Made by a program: the position numbers and the translations under genes. Below the pieces are notes generated by a model. That model was given only the letters and a program-made list of their open reading frames with translations, made no database searches and was not told the DNA's origin. A stretch of 64,000 bases of DNA from Monocercomonoides exilis (lineage: Eukaryota > Preaxostyla > Oxymonadida > Polymastigidae): assembly GCA_001643675.2 (NCBI GenBank), contig LSRY02000009.1, positions 877,501-941,500 on the forward strand, read 5' to 3'. Of this stretch, positions 35,031-46,500 are shown piece by piece; the stretch's first letter is position 1, and every line of letters starts with the position of its first letter.

Positions 35031-35179
35031 TAAACTAGATGAACATTCACGGTAGTTGCAACAACCTACTGACAAATAGATCTGATCGAACGAAGAAGCA
35101 TCTGCCTGTAGAAGGACCCAAGCGAAAGCAGCTCGAGCTCAAGATACTCTTTTGCAGGAGAAGAAAAGTTCAATAAAGG

Positions 35180-36010
35180 GAAAAATGAGAAGCCTCTGTA
35201 CTTGTTGTTTCTAGCAGTTGATGAGATTAACAGGATATTGGACTTTGGGTTTAAGCCAGATGTGGAGAGGATTATGGAATTCACCTTTGGATTACGTCAG
35301 GATGCTTCAAACAGCAGCAAAAAAAACAGAGAAGGTGAAAGTGAACATGACAAAGCATTCTTTGGATGGCCTGATCCAGCACAAAGCCCATCTTTGCCAA
35401 TTCCGTCACAGTCGCCGCCTCCAGTTTCCTTCGGATCATTTTCTTCCTCCTCCTTCCTTATTCGCAAGGCCCGACTTCTTCCTCTGTCAACCTCTCCGCT
35501 GATATTTTTGACCAACAGTCCTTTTGTTCTCTGCGACATTGCCGCTGTGGGTCAACCGTCTGTACCGACACTTTTTGCGTTGAAAGCCTAATTCAGTGTG
35601 GGTTGTTCTCGTGGAATCAGGTGTATTAGCCGCAGCATCAAGCGTGAAGCAAAAAGAAATGAAAATCTAGTGTGAGAAGCTAAGTGGAATTATTGGAAAA
35701 TGTTCAAGGACTTTTGAGAAATCTACAGATTGTTCGTCATCTTTTCTGACAAGAAGGCCTAGGCAAGCGCGCTTTGTGTGTGCCGTTGAAGTCTTTCCGC
35801 TGTCATTAATCGCATGGCTATTTCACCAAGGCTGATAGGGAACAGACACTGAAGTCTTTTTTAATGGGTTCCATTTAAGTAACTTTTACAACAGATTATT
35901 ACCAACGAAAGACATTGATTATCCGCAAATTGAACCGATTATTGTTATATTTGCACTAAAGAAAATAGAGACTGACGTTTATTGTTCTGGAAGAACATGT
36001 TGATGCATAC
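35180..36010 (+). pseudogene. DEAD-box RNA helicase relic
   Basis: At 35200-35275 the plus strand reads LFLAVDEINRILDFGFKPDV, which is the region of helicase motif II (DEAD followed by RxLDxGFxPDI) with the DEAD box altered to DEIN. At about 35810-35870 HGYFTKADREQTLKSFLMGS matches the conserved C-lobe segment that begins HGDxxQxxRxxxLxxF. At about 35914-36000 DIDYPQIEPIIVIFALKKIE then YCSGRT matches the DIPxVxxVINYDxP...HRxGRT region with changes. The order is right for a DEAD-box helicase, but frames change, stops intervene and motifs are eroded. Confidence 0.65.
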
Positions 36011-36179
36011 GAGGACGTATATGCATTGCATTGCATTACAAAATATAAGAGTTCTCCCTGAGATGATAGAAAGGAAGAGCTGATTTCGTTACGAGCACAT
36101 TTCGGCTACTTCAGTAGTGCAGATGATATGAGCAGTTGGAAATGATGGCACAGAACAGATTGTGGCTGTTTCATGTTAA

Positions 36180-37140
36180 CTGATTTCATTCTTCATATAT
36201 GTTGAACAGCTGACGGCAAAAAACTTGAGGAAGAAGAAACAGATGATTAAAACAGAGCTGAACGAAGGGGAGAAGATTTGTGAGGAAAAAGATGATGAGG
36301 ATTCAAAAGACGAAAAAAAAGAAGAGGAAGGAGGAAAATTATTGAAAAAGAAGCTTAATGAGGAAGTCAGAAACATAACGAGAAAAAGGAAAGAAAATAT
36401 GATGAGGACGCAGTAAAATACTGCACAAAGAAAAAAGAAAGGTTTGGAAAGAAAGCTTAGCAGAAGGTGTTAATTATGATGCCTCATGCCGATTCACAAA
36501 AAGTTGGAAACAAAAAGAAACTTCAATTGTTTTATTTTTTTTCCTCTCAATTGCTTTCGCAGCAAGGGAGGAGAAACCCTTCCAGATCTGGTCATCTGGG
36601 AATGCATTGTACAATCTTCGCGCTTTCTTCCCATGGAGTATGATCTATTTTGTGCAGCGCAGCAACTTTATTCGGATAGAAGATCATCTATTTTTTTTTT
36701 TCTGTTTGAAAAAAATGGATTCATTTGTCAGTGCATCTGACTCGTGCTGCTTTTTGTCTCAGACAACTGTTTCAGAGCTGCCGAAGCTTGTCGCCAGAGA
36801 AGAGGTCTCTGCTGTAATCAGGGAGCGAGACAAAAATGTAGGGCGGAAAGGAAGAATCAAAGGGAGAAGCATCAGAGGAGGAGGGGCTTTTGGAAATTGG
36901 AGTGAAAGCAGGAGCAGTGAAAGATGTGGATGAGAAGAAAGATGTTTTGATTTTGGAGGTGGGTATGGAGAATGTGGATCGAGTGGAGGATATTGCAGAA
37001 GAGGAGGAGGGGGAGGGGTGGAGGAAAATGAAATATAACATAAATCAGCTTTTTTGAATCATGCTTTTTCGAACTGATTCGACATTTAATCAACTCAATC
37101 ATTCATATTTTGCATTTATTATATAATTTCAACTTTTCTA
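36180..37140. other. Element 2: low-complexity frames, no assigned gene
   Basis: 36225-36416 encodes a Lys/Glu-rich product from purine-rich DNA. 36486-37050 carries short frames with ordinary composition (for example 36607-36933) but no motif that I can name. Confidence 0.4.
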
Positions 37141-37559
37141 AAATTTTAAAACATTTTATTTTGAAATATGCAAAAACAACAAAAGCTTGCTTTTAAAAAA
37201 TATTGAGGACAAGTGAATTTTAAACATGAATATTCAAATATGAAAGAATTGCTCAAAAAAAAAATTGCACATTCTTTATTAATATAAGGAAAAAACTTAG
37301 TGACGCTCAATATGACAAAACTTAAAACTCGATATCTGATACAAGAGGAAATGTGATAATGTTCAAAACCAAACTTTGTTGAGAGAAGCTCTCTCAATAT
37401 TACAAATGAAAATAATGAGATCGGTTTGGAAACAAAAATGTTTTTCAAACAGAGAACACTTATATCCTGCATTTATTCACCTTTCAATTTTTGAACATCC
37501 TTTTCTGTTTGAAGTATTCACAGTTGGGCTTTGCTCGCCATCTTATGTTGTTTCCTTCA

Positions 37560-38072
37560 GGTCAATTGCATTCAACATCTTCACAAACGCTGCTCTTTCA
37601 CTTAAGTTCCCAACAAACAAAAGCTGCAGCTCGTTCAGAATCTTCCACTCTCACGCTTCTGATGGAGTGTGCACTTCAGCAAACACAAAATATGATGAGA
37701 CGCTAGCTACTCAAGATTGGACTCTCCAAGTTCGCTTTTTTCTTCCACACATACTTGGCTCCATTTTCCCTAAAATTGCACTTTTAGCGTCAGACATCCC
37801 AACAGCATCGTCCCAATCGAGAATGCAACAAAGCTCTTTGTTGCTCCCATCTTCTTGTTGATCACCAGCTCAGGTGCCTTCCACATCAAACACTCATTTC
37901 TGAATCCTTCATCATCTTCAAACGCTGATGAAGGAGGAGGTGAGTCTGTGAATCTCTCGCTCATCAACGAAATATTGGAGGAGGAAGAAACAATGCTCAA
38001 TGAAGAGATTGAAGACGAATCTGAACTGTCATCAGAAGAACACTCAGAGTGTATCGCAATGCAGATAACCAT
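37560..38072 (-). pseudogene. Protein kinase C-lobe relic
   Basis: The minus-strand frame 38072-37770 contains MWKAPELVINKKMGATKSFV followed by AFSIGTMLLGCLTLKVQF. This corresponds to the APE motif and the DVWSxGxxLxECLTxxxPF segment of a protein kinase, with the invariant Asp of subdomain IX replaced. In another frame about 37650-37560 continues with LLFVGNLSERAAFVKMLNAI. Frame breaks show decay. The same combination of motifs, less eroded, is found in the C-terminal part of the giant gene, so kinase-like proteins are part of this organism's repertoire. Confidence 0.6.
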
Positions 38073-38099
38073 GTGTTATGAGAACAGCAATGGGAGACT

Positions 38100-38838
38100 C
38101 AGTTTGGTCAATGATTGAAGTGGGTTTTCCATTTCGTCAAATAAGTGGAGTGCTCCATTTGCCACCCAGAATAATATCTGAGCAGCTGTTCGTTCTCTTT
38201 CTTTCAATGAATCAATTACCATCCTTTTCTTATCATTTTTTTCACAAAGTTGAATAAACAGCTGAGCAATTTTCACAAAAATAAGTATTGTTCTAAGTGC
38301 CGTTTTTTCAACTTTTTTCAAAATGATAATTCTAAAAATACAAAAGAATGATTAATTTGTTATTTTCTTTTGTTAAAAAATGATTGTTAAAAAAATAAAA
38401 CAACAAAAAAGAATAATGACAAATTATAGAACATACATGATAAATACAATTTCAATGCAAATGATAACTCATTTTTTGATTCACGCTCTATTTTCAAACA
38501 AGTGTACAATCACTCAAATTATTGTTTATTATCAAAGAATAATGAATTATAAGTACCATTAAAAACAGTGTAATAAAAAGATGTTTGAAAAACATACTAT
38601 GAAACCAATGACTTCTTCACATATCAATGAAAATATGAATTGTTAATAAAAAATCAATATCCCTTAAATTTTTATATTACAAAAAGCTATTTTGGTTTGG
38701 GAAAAAAGGAAAAAATGAGAAATGTATTTTGCTTGTGATAAATATCAAAATTGTGCACGATCGTTTTTGGATATATTATAATTTATTTGAAAAAAAACAA
38801 TAACGGGAAGATCTCTGATTTTTCAAAAAGAAAGTGCC
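38100..38838. other. Right end of element 2, no gene
   Basis: AT-rich sequence ending in the terminal inverted repeat. No supported frame. Confidence 0.5.
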
Positions 38839-38842
38839 ATAT

Positions 38843-40018
38843 ATTAATCAAGATGTTGTCTTTTTTTCTCTTTTTTTTTCATTTTATTGTTAATTGATTT
38901 TTATTTAGGTTTTGTATTATTATCCGATGTTTTCCGGTTTGTCATGTTCCTTTTAAATTTAATATATTTATATCATACAATTTTGTTGTTTGGTATTTTT
39001 GAAAAAGTTAGGATAAATCCTTTTGATGAATTTGAAACATAAGTTTTTGAAAAATTTTTCTTTTATAACATTTATTCTTCTTTTTAATGAATTATTACAG
39101 CACGCATAGCATTTTGGAATTAAATATTCCAATCACAATAAAAGAATAAAGAGGCTTTTCTCTCATAGAAATTTTTATGTATTTCGAACATTCATTTTAT
39201 CCAAAAAGTTTGATTTTGTGTTAATTATTATTATCACATGTAAGATTACAGAAAATCAGTTATTGATCATTACCTTTTTTTCATTGGAACCTAAATTTTA
39301 TTGATTATTCCTAGCTATTAGAACTCATTTTATAAAAACATGGGTAATTTTTTTCCAAAAGTTCCTTTTGTTTAATTTTCAAATAGGGTCAGTAATTTAT
39401 CATATCCACTTTTTTTTATCGAAACCTAAATTTTGTGGCTCACAGGAGCACTTTTCGAAAAAAATAAATAATAGAATACATTCAAATTATTTTTATTTAC
39501 TATTCCTGAGAACATTTTTGATTTTTTTGATTTTTTTAATTTTAGTGAAAAGATCAGCCGTTTTTTGTTTTATTTTTTTAGATCAAAGACTTGCTCATAT
39601 GGGACAAAATATTTGACTTCAGGCATTTTCATTGAAAAATTATGCACATCAGATGAACTTTTTGTGATCAAAAATTTGAAAAAAAATGGGTTTATTTTTT
39701 GAAATACATGCGATGTCACACAACATGTTGTTATTATATCAATGATATTTGCTTGCAGATATGAAAATCTTATTTATTTTGATATCTGGTTTAGTTAAAA
39801 AAATGTTATAAGTGAAACAATTTTTTCAAACTTTGTGCATAAAAAGCTTGAAAGTCCATATTTTCCCCCATATTTTCACGAGCTTTTTGTTTTGAGATTT
39901 TTTAGTGTTGTTATTGTTATTGAACAAAACTTCTTTATAATTTTGGTTATTTTTAATTGTTAAACACTTCGTTTTTTTATTATTTTTTGTATTTCACTAA
40001 ATTTCGACAAATTGAAGA
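38843..40018 (+). repeat. Inner part of left palindrome arm
   Basis: Reverse complement of 40285-41460 (paired coordinates sum to 80303). No difference was found where I compared them. Before the 19,930-bp insertion this was continuous with 16861-18912. The 82-aa frame at 39368-39616 is present in both copies only because the DNA is duplicated. Confidence 0.93.
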
Positions 40019-40284
40019 TTTTTTTGTGACAATTGAATCACTTTGTTTATTTATGTTGAAAAACAGTTGAAAAAAAGGATTGATATGATCGTCACAAAAA
40101 TTTTGAAATAAAACAACATGATTTGAAGCAAAGAAAGTGATAAAACGCAAATACAAGTATTTCAGTTTTATAATCACTGTTATAAAAATATAGAGATTTT
40201 TTTCCTTTTGCATATCTTTATTTATTGATAATTGATATATTCACCCATTTCAATAAATGAAAAAACATATTTATTCAATTACAT
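40019..40284. other. 266-bp loop at the palindrome centre
   Basis: Single-copy sequence between the two arms, AT-rich. Only short open frames are present, none supported. Confidence 0.85.
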
Positions 40285-43200
40285 TCTTCAATTTGTCGAA
40301 ATTTAGTGAAATACAAAAAATAATAAAAAAACGAAGTGTTTAACAATTAAAAATAACCAAAATTATAAAGAAGTTTTGTTCAATAACAATAACAACACTA
40401 AAAAATCTCAAAACAAAAAGCTCGTGAAAATATGGGGGAAAATATGGACTTTCAAGCTTTTTATGCACAAAGTTTGAAAAAATTGTTTCACTTATAACAT
40501 TTTTTTAACTAAACCAGATATCAAAATAAATAAGATTTTCATATCTGCAAGCAAATATCATTGATATAATAACAACATGTTGTGTGACATCGCATGTATT
40601 TCAAAAAATAAACCCATTTTTTTTCAAATTTTTGATCACAAAAAGTTCATCTGATGTGCATAATTTTTCAATGAAAATGCCTGAAGTCAAATATTTTGTC
40701 CCATATGAGCAAGTCTTTGATCTAAAAAAATAAAACAAAAAACGGCTGATCTTTTCACTAAAATTAAAAAAATCAAAAAAATCAAAAATGTTCTCAGGAA
40801 TAGTAAATAAAAATAATTTGAATGTATTCTATTATTTATTTTTTTCGAAAAGTGCTCCTGTGAGCCACAAAATTTAGGTTTCGATAAAAAAAAGTGGATA
40901 TGATAAATTACTGACCCTATTTGAAAATTAAACAAAAGGAACTTTTGGAAAAAAATTACCCATGTTTTTATAAAATGAGTTCTAATAGCTAGGAATAATC
41001 AATAAAATTTAGGTTCCAATGAAAAAAAGGTAATGATCAATAACTGATTTTCTGTAATCTTACATGTGATAATAATAATTAACACAAAATCAAACTTTTT
41101 GGATAAAATGAATGTTCGAAATACATAAAAATTTCTATGAGAGAAAAGCCTCTTTATTCTTTTATTGTGATTGGAATATTTAATTCCAAAATGCTATGCG
41201 TGCTGTAATAATTCATTAAAAAGAAGAATAAATGTTATAAAAGAAAAATTTTTCAAAAACTTATGTTTCAAATTCATCAAAAGGATTTATCCTAACTTTT
41301 TCAAAAATACCAAACAACAAAATTGTATGATATAAATATATTAAATTTAAAAGGAACATGACAAACCGGAAAACATCGGATAATAATACAAAACCTAAAT
41401 AAAAATCAATTAACAATAAAATGAAAAAAAAAGAGAAAAAAAGACAACATCTTGATTAATATATCGTATTTTACTACTTGATAATAAAAAATTCACAAAA
41501 ACAACAAGTCCGCTTAGTATAGTCGGTAGAATATGAGACTGTCACTCTCATGGCCCGGGTTCAATTCCCGGAGTGGACGAATTTTTTATGCATTTCTCAA
41601 TTTTATCTTCAACAGCTCTATCTTTCATTTTTTAATATTATCTTTAAAAGATGTTTTCAATCATCACCGAAGCCTAAAGGGAAATTCATTTTTTTCTTTT
41701 TAAAAATGAATATGAATTGTTGATTTGCTAATTGCCCCATTACATAACTTAATGAATTTTATTTTTATTTTTATTTTTTTGTTCTTTGCATCATTAGATG
41801 CTATTAGCACACCAATTCGGTTTTATGTTCCTTGTAAAAGCAAAATTTTAAAGGGGGAATTATTTGATGTATGACTTTAGACAATATGTTTATTTTCACT
41901 TTCATTGTTAAATACCTCGATATTTGTTCATATTATTATATGTTTATCCTTCAACGTTATTATTAATATTCTCGATACAATTCTAGAGCGCTTATTCTTC
42001 AATTTCTTTTCGAGAAGATTTGAAATTATATAATTCTTCAATAACATTAAGTAGTGCTTATTTCTTGCAATATGAAAATCTAAATATTATCACAATTTGC
42101 GCTTTGTCATCAACACATGTTTACAATGCTGTTGTGGAGAATCGAAATTCCAGATGCTCGCCATTTTCGGTGTCAAATGGATATTTGCTATTGAATAATT
42201 TTTCTGTTATAACAAATCATCCAAACTGCGCAGTCTGGCCGCTCGTACAAGATTGCGAGGGGAAAAATGGAGGGTTGAATGTTGGGAGAGTGCGTGTTGA
42301 GCAGAGCTCGTTTGAGTGCATGGAACTGTGTGGTGGTCCGTTTTTGGGAGATTTGAGGAGAGGGGAGTGGAAGGTGGATTTATGCGAGATGCGGAACATG
42401 AGCAGGAGGGCAGGGAACGGAGAAGGGCTCGGAAGAAGAGAATGGGGGAATGAGTTGTGGAAGACTATTATTAGCGGGAGCAGATTCGAGAGTGTGTTGG
42501 ATGTGATTTATGGGGGAATCGTAGGAGACATAAATTCGGGATTTTCTTCACTTTCAGCGTTCAATACGTCTTTTATAGCGTGCAGCCATTTAGCAACATT
42601 AAGTGTGCAAGGGAATTCTACAATGAAACGGGAGCAAATCGGCGAATCAGGAAACCACACTTTTTCGTTCTGCATTTGGAACCAAACTGGAAGCGGCGCA
42701 TTTGACGGCGGAGCGCTTGCTGTTCAGGGCATTGACGATGCGTCGCTGAGTGTGATCTCCTGCACGTTCCAGTCCTGCACTGCGCTGTCGTCGGGGGGAG
42801 CTGTTTTCGGCCGTTCGTTCGGCGCCTTCCTTGTCTCGTCGTCTGCCTTTGCGAACTGCACATCGCCTCTGAAAAGCGGCGGAGGCGTGTGTGCCACGTC
42901 AGTCAGGCGCAGCTTCTGTGCGAACAGCACGAACTTCACAGGGTGCTCAGCGGGGGTGGCAGGGGGTGGACTGCATGTGTCTTCTTTTGCGCCTCCTTCT
43001 TCGCCAACAGGAGGAAGAAGTGAAGGAAGAAGCAATGGAGGCAGCAACAGTGATGCAGCATGTGTTGTGGGGTGCCAGTTTGAGAAGTGCTGTGTGGCAG
43101 GGGGGATGGGTGGAGGCAGCTCTGTGCAGGGGTGCAGCGGGGTGTGTGTGATGGGGGAGTGCTGGTGGGTGGGGTGTGAGAGCAGCGGGTTTGGGGGAGG

Positions 43201-43512
43201 GCTGCACTGGGTGGTGAGGGAGATGATGGCAAAGGAGATGATGATGATGAATGAAGTGGAAGAGAAAGAGAATGAGAATGGGGAGATGGATTGGGAAGGA
43301 AAAGAAAACGAGAAAGAAAGACATTTCGAACAGAAGAAAAAGGAGAGGAATGTTTGGGAGAAAAGAGGGGCATGCGCAGCAGTGAACGAGGAGGAATGCA
43401 GCACAGAAGGTGTCGGGCAAGTGAGATTCTCCATTTTCTCTGGGAATGGGCTGGCAGACAGCGAAGAAGCAACTGGGATCGACGCCTGCATTCAGATTTC
43501 AAATGACCCTTC
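40285..43512 (+). repeat. Right, uninterrupted palindrome arm
   Basis: Contains the inner 1.18 kb, the ATATAT empty site at 41459-41464, the tRNA-Asp and the first 1.6 kb of the giant gene. It is the reference for the left arm, which carries the same sequence in the opposite direction with the two transposons inserted. Confidence 0.93.
41508..41578 (+). tRNA. tRNA-Asp (anticodon GTC), second copy
   Basis: Identical to the reverse complement of 18795-18865. It lies 173 bp upstream of the giant gene's ATG and in the same direction, so the tRNA and the gene were duplicated together. Confidence 0.93.
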
Positions 43513-46500
43513 TTCTTCATCATTTTCTTCATTTTCGCCTTCATTTTCGCCTTCATTTTCGCCTTCATTTTCGCCTTCATTTTCGACTTCTTCTTCTTCT
43601 TATTTTTCCTCCTCCTCTTCCTCTCATCTTCTCCGCTCATCCCTCGATGAACTCCCCTCTTTCTTCTGCCACTGCCTCTCCACTTCCCTTGCTTCTTCTT
43701 CCCCATCCAAAAATCGTGTCCATGTTATCCTCAACACTCTATCTGGATTTCGTGATGATTGGCTCCCCACTGAAATGTACCGCTGTTATGTCTCTTCCTC
43801 TGGAGAAGATGCTGTTTCATACTGCGGATGGACTGAAAAGCTGCCTTGTTTGACAATCAGAAAAGCAGCTGGGCAGTGTGGAGTGCTGGTGGAGGATGAA
43901 GGGAATGCAAATGCAGATGGAAATGGAGAAGGAAAAGATGAAAATGAAAATGAAGATGATGATAGAATTCATAGAAGAAGTGGAAGCAAAAGCAAAAGCA
44001 AAAGCAATGAACTCATCACTGAATGCTTTATCCATCTTTCCCCTGGACTCCACACGAGCGAAACATCTACCCTTTCCATTGGCTACAAACACCTCTATTT
44101 AACTGGCTCCTCCTCTTCCTCTGGCCGTTCTGTCATTCGGATAACATTCGGTGCTCCGCTGATTAGACTCACGGCGATGGGGCAGCTGACACTGGAGAAG
44201 GTTGGCATCTCTTCGACTGCTCAGCTCAATGGCCCTGTTGTGGAGGTGGATGAGATGTCGCTGCATTCTGTGGAGATTGTGAACTGCACGGTGGAGAATG
44301 TGGTTAGGAAGGGGAGGGGTGGAAGGAATGAAGAAGAAGAAGGAGAAGAAAGAGAAAGAGAGAAAGAGGGAGAAGAAGAAGAAGAAGATTATAATAATTT
44401 TTATAAGAATAAATCTTCATTTACTAATTTACTTCAATCAACTGAAGAATATTCCCCTATTTCTCTTTCCTCAAACGCCAATGGCCAAATCTTCGGCTCC
44501 GTTTTGGATGTTCCTCTGGGAATGTGTTCAGTTTCAGTGAAGGATTCTTCATTTCTTTCGTGTTGCTCGCCTTCCTCCACTTCTGGTGGCTGTTTGCACT
44601 TCAGCTCTGTTTCTGCCTCAACAGCAGCTGTTCTAGTGAACTGCTCGTTTTCATCGTGTGTTGCATCAACTGCTTCGATTTCTGTGAGGGAAAGAGGAGA
44701 AAGAGGAAATGAAGGAAGAGAAGAAGGAGAAGGGGAAAGAAAAGGAGAAAGTGAAGGTAAAAGAGCAAACGAAGAAGAAAGTTCAGATTCAGCTGGAAGA
44801 GGTGGGGCTGTGTATTTGGAAGTGCTGTCTGGTGGAACATTCACATTTGAAAATCTTTTTTTCTCTCAGAACAACGCCACAATCGGAAGAGATCTGTTTC
44901 TTGTGTGCAAATCACTTGTGGATGATGTCACAAATTTATCATTCAGTTTCGCTTTGAATCCAAATGGAACAGCTAAACCTCTTTCGCTCTATGGAAGTGA
45001 TGCGACGGAGCGGTTTGAAGGAAAAGATGTGGATTTGTTTGCGTTTCTGGTGGGGTATTTTGCAGCAACTGTACATGTTTCATCTTCTGCATCGGTTTTA
45101 TCGCAGAAGAAACAAAATTCCAATAGGAAATTTGAACAATCAGTTCATTTAAATAGAAATTCAGATGAACAAGCCACAAATAAAATCAATGAAAAAAATG
45201 ATGAAACAAACAAAAAACACTCAAATCCAGAAGATCCAACAGAACCAGCTGATTCTCTTCGCATCTGGTGTGGAATGCCATATGCCCCCTGCTTCACTCT
45301 TTCTGAAGCGATGCCTCGTTTCCTGCCGACAGCGCTGGTGAAGACGCTGGCTGTGGTTGGAGAGGCAGTTGTGGATGAAGAAAGAGATCTGAGCAACATG
45401 GAGATCACAAGCTATCAGCCAGAAAGGAAGAATTTGGAGAATTCTGAAGCAAATGGAATGAATCAGGGAAAACAGAATTTTATAAATGAAATGAAATTAA
45501 TTTCGAACGATGAACAGGCAACGCTCTTATTTGACACAACCACAACAGACACTGAAACATTCACTGGAGCTATTAGAAACAGAGCAACACTCAAATTCTC
45601 CACAATTATTTTGTCATTCGCTTCTTCTCTGACTCCAAATGAAGACATTCTCATTGAATCTCAGGGGACTTTGCTGTCGATGATTGATTGCATTGCCTCT
45701 AATTCTGATGCTGCTAACTGCAATTTCATCGTTTTCTCTATCAAAACTGGGCTTTTGAGTGTAGAATCATCTGAGTTCAAATCAACAGCAGGAACATTCA
45801 ATTTTCCTTTCATTCAAATTTCTTCCTCTGTTTCCTCCGCTTCCTTTGCCCAAACATCTTTTCACGATATTGTGATTGTTTCATCCAGCATCATCACATA
45901 CAAACAAGATGTAACTGCGACCAATTCAATAGCTAATCTATCAAACATTATGATTGAGCTAACCAAATGCAATGTAACTGCTGTAAAAGGTGCTTCAAAA
46001 CCTTGTTTCATTTCAAGCGAAGCCAATTTGTGTGTCCAAACAGCAATCACAAACTGCACATTCACAAATAGCACTTCTTCTTTCGTCGAAGGAGGGGCAA
46101 TGAATGTTGTTGTGAATGAAACTTCTTCTTTCTCTGTGAAAACTTCATTTTTCACCACCCCCGTTGCCTTTCATACGACTTGCGGGCATTCCCTCTGTGT
46201 CAATTGCAGCAATGCTCCTTCTTTCTCTTTTGTCCAGTCAACTTTCTCTCCATTAGCATCAACCGCACGAACAAGCTATGTTTCTATCGTTTGCACAGAA
46301 CTTGATGCCTCTCGGTGCTTTTCCTGTTTTGTGTTCGACCCATTCGATTTCTTCAGCGAAACCTCATCAGAATTTGTCGAGTTTGCCAACAGTTCCTCTC
46401 AAACGTCCCTTCTTTCTCTTATCAACGCCCAACAAGCAGAATCAGTAGCGGTTTCATCGTCCATGGGAAAAGACACATTTGATTGTGCGACCATTGCTAA

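Larger units (their letters stand above)
29901..38838. mobile_element. Large related element 2 (8,938 bp), apparently non-autonomous
   Basis: Starts GGCACTTTCTTTTTGAAAA and ends with its reverse complement (19 bases exact, then similar). Positions 7-19 equal those of the element-1 TIR, so the same transposase could act on both. ATAT flanks both ends. Inside I see only relics of ordinary genes and no transposase. The final 22 bases before AAGTGCC recur at 34202-34223, perhaps a remnant end. The contents may be captured host DNA. Confidence 0.75.

Noticed and set aside
39368-40935. Pair of 82-aa membrane protein genes
   Set aside because: Identical only because they lie in the palindrome arms. 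AT-rich hydrophobic composition and no other support.
38839-41464. A free-standing 2.6-kb foldback transposon
   Set aside because: The mirror identity does not stop there. It continues on both sides through the tRNA and giant-gene start once the 19.9-kb insertion is removed.
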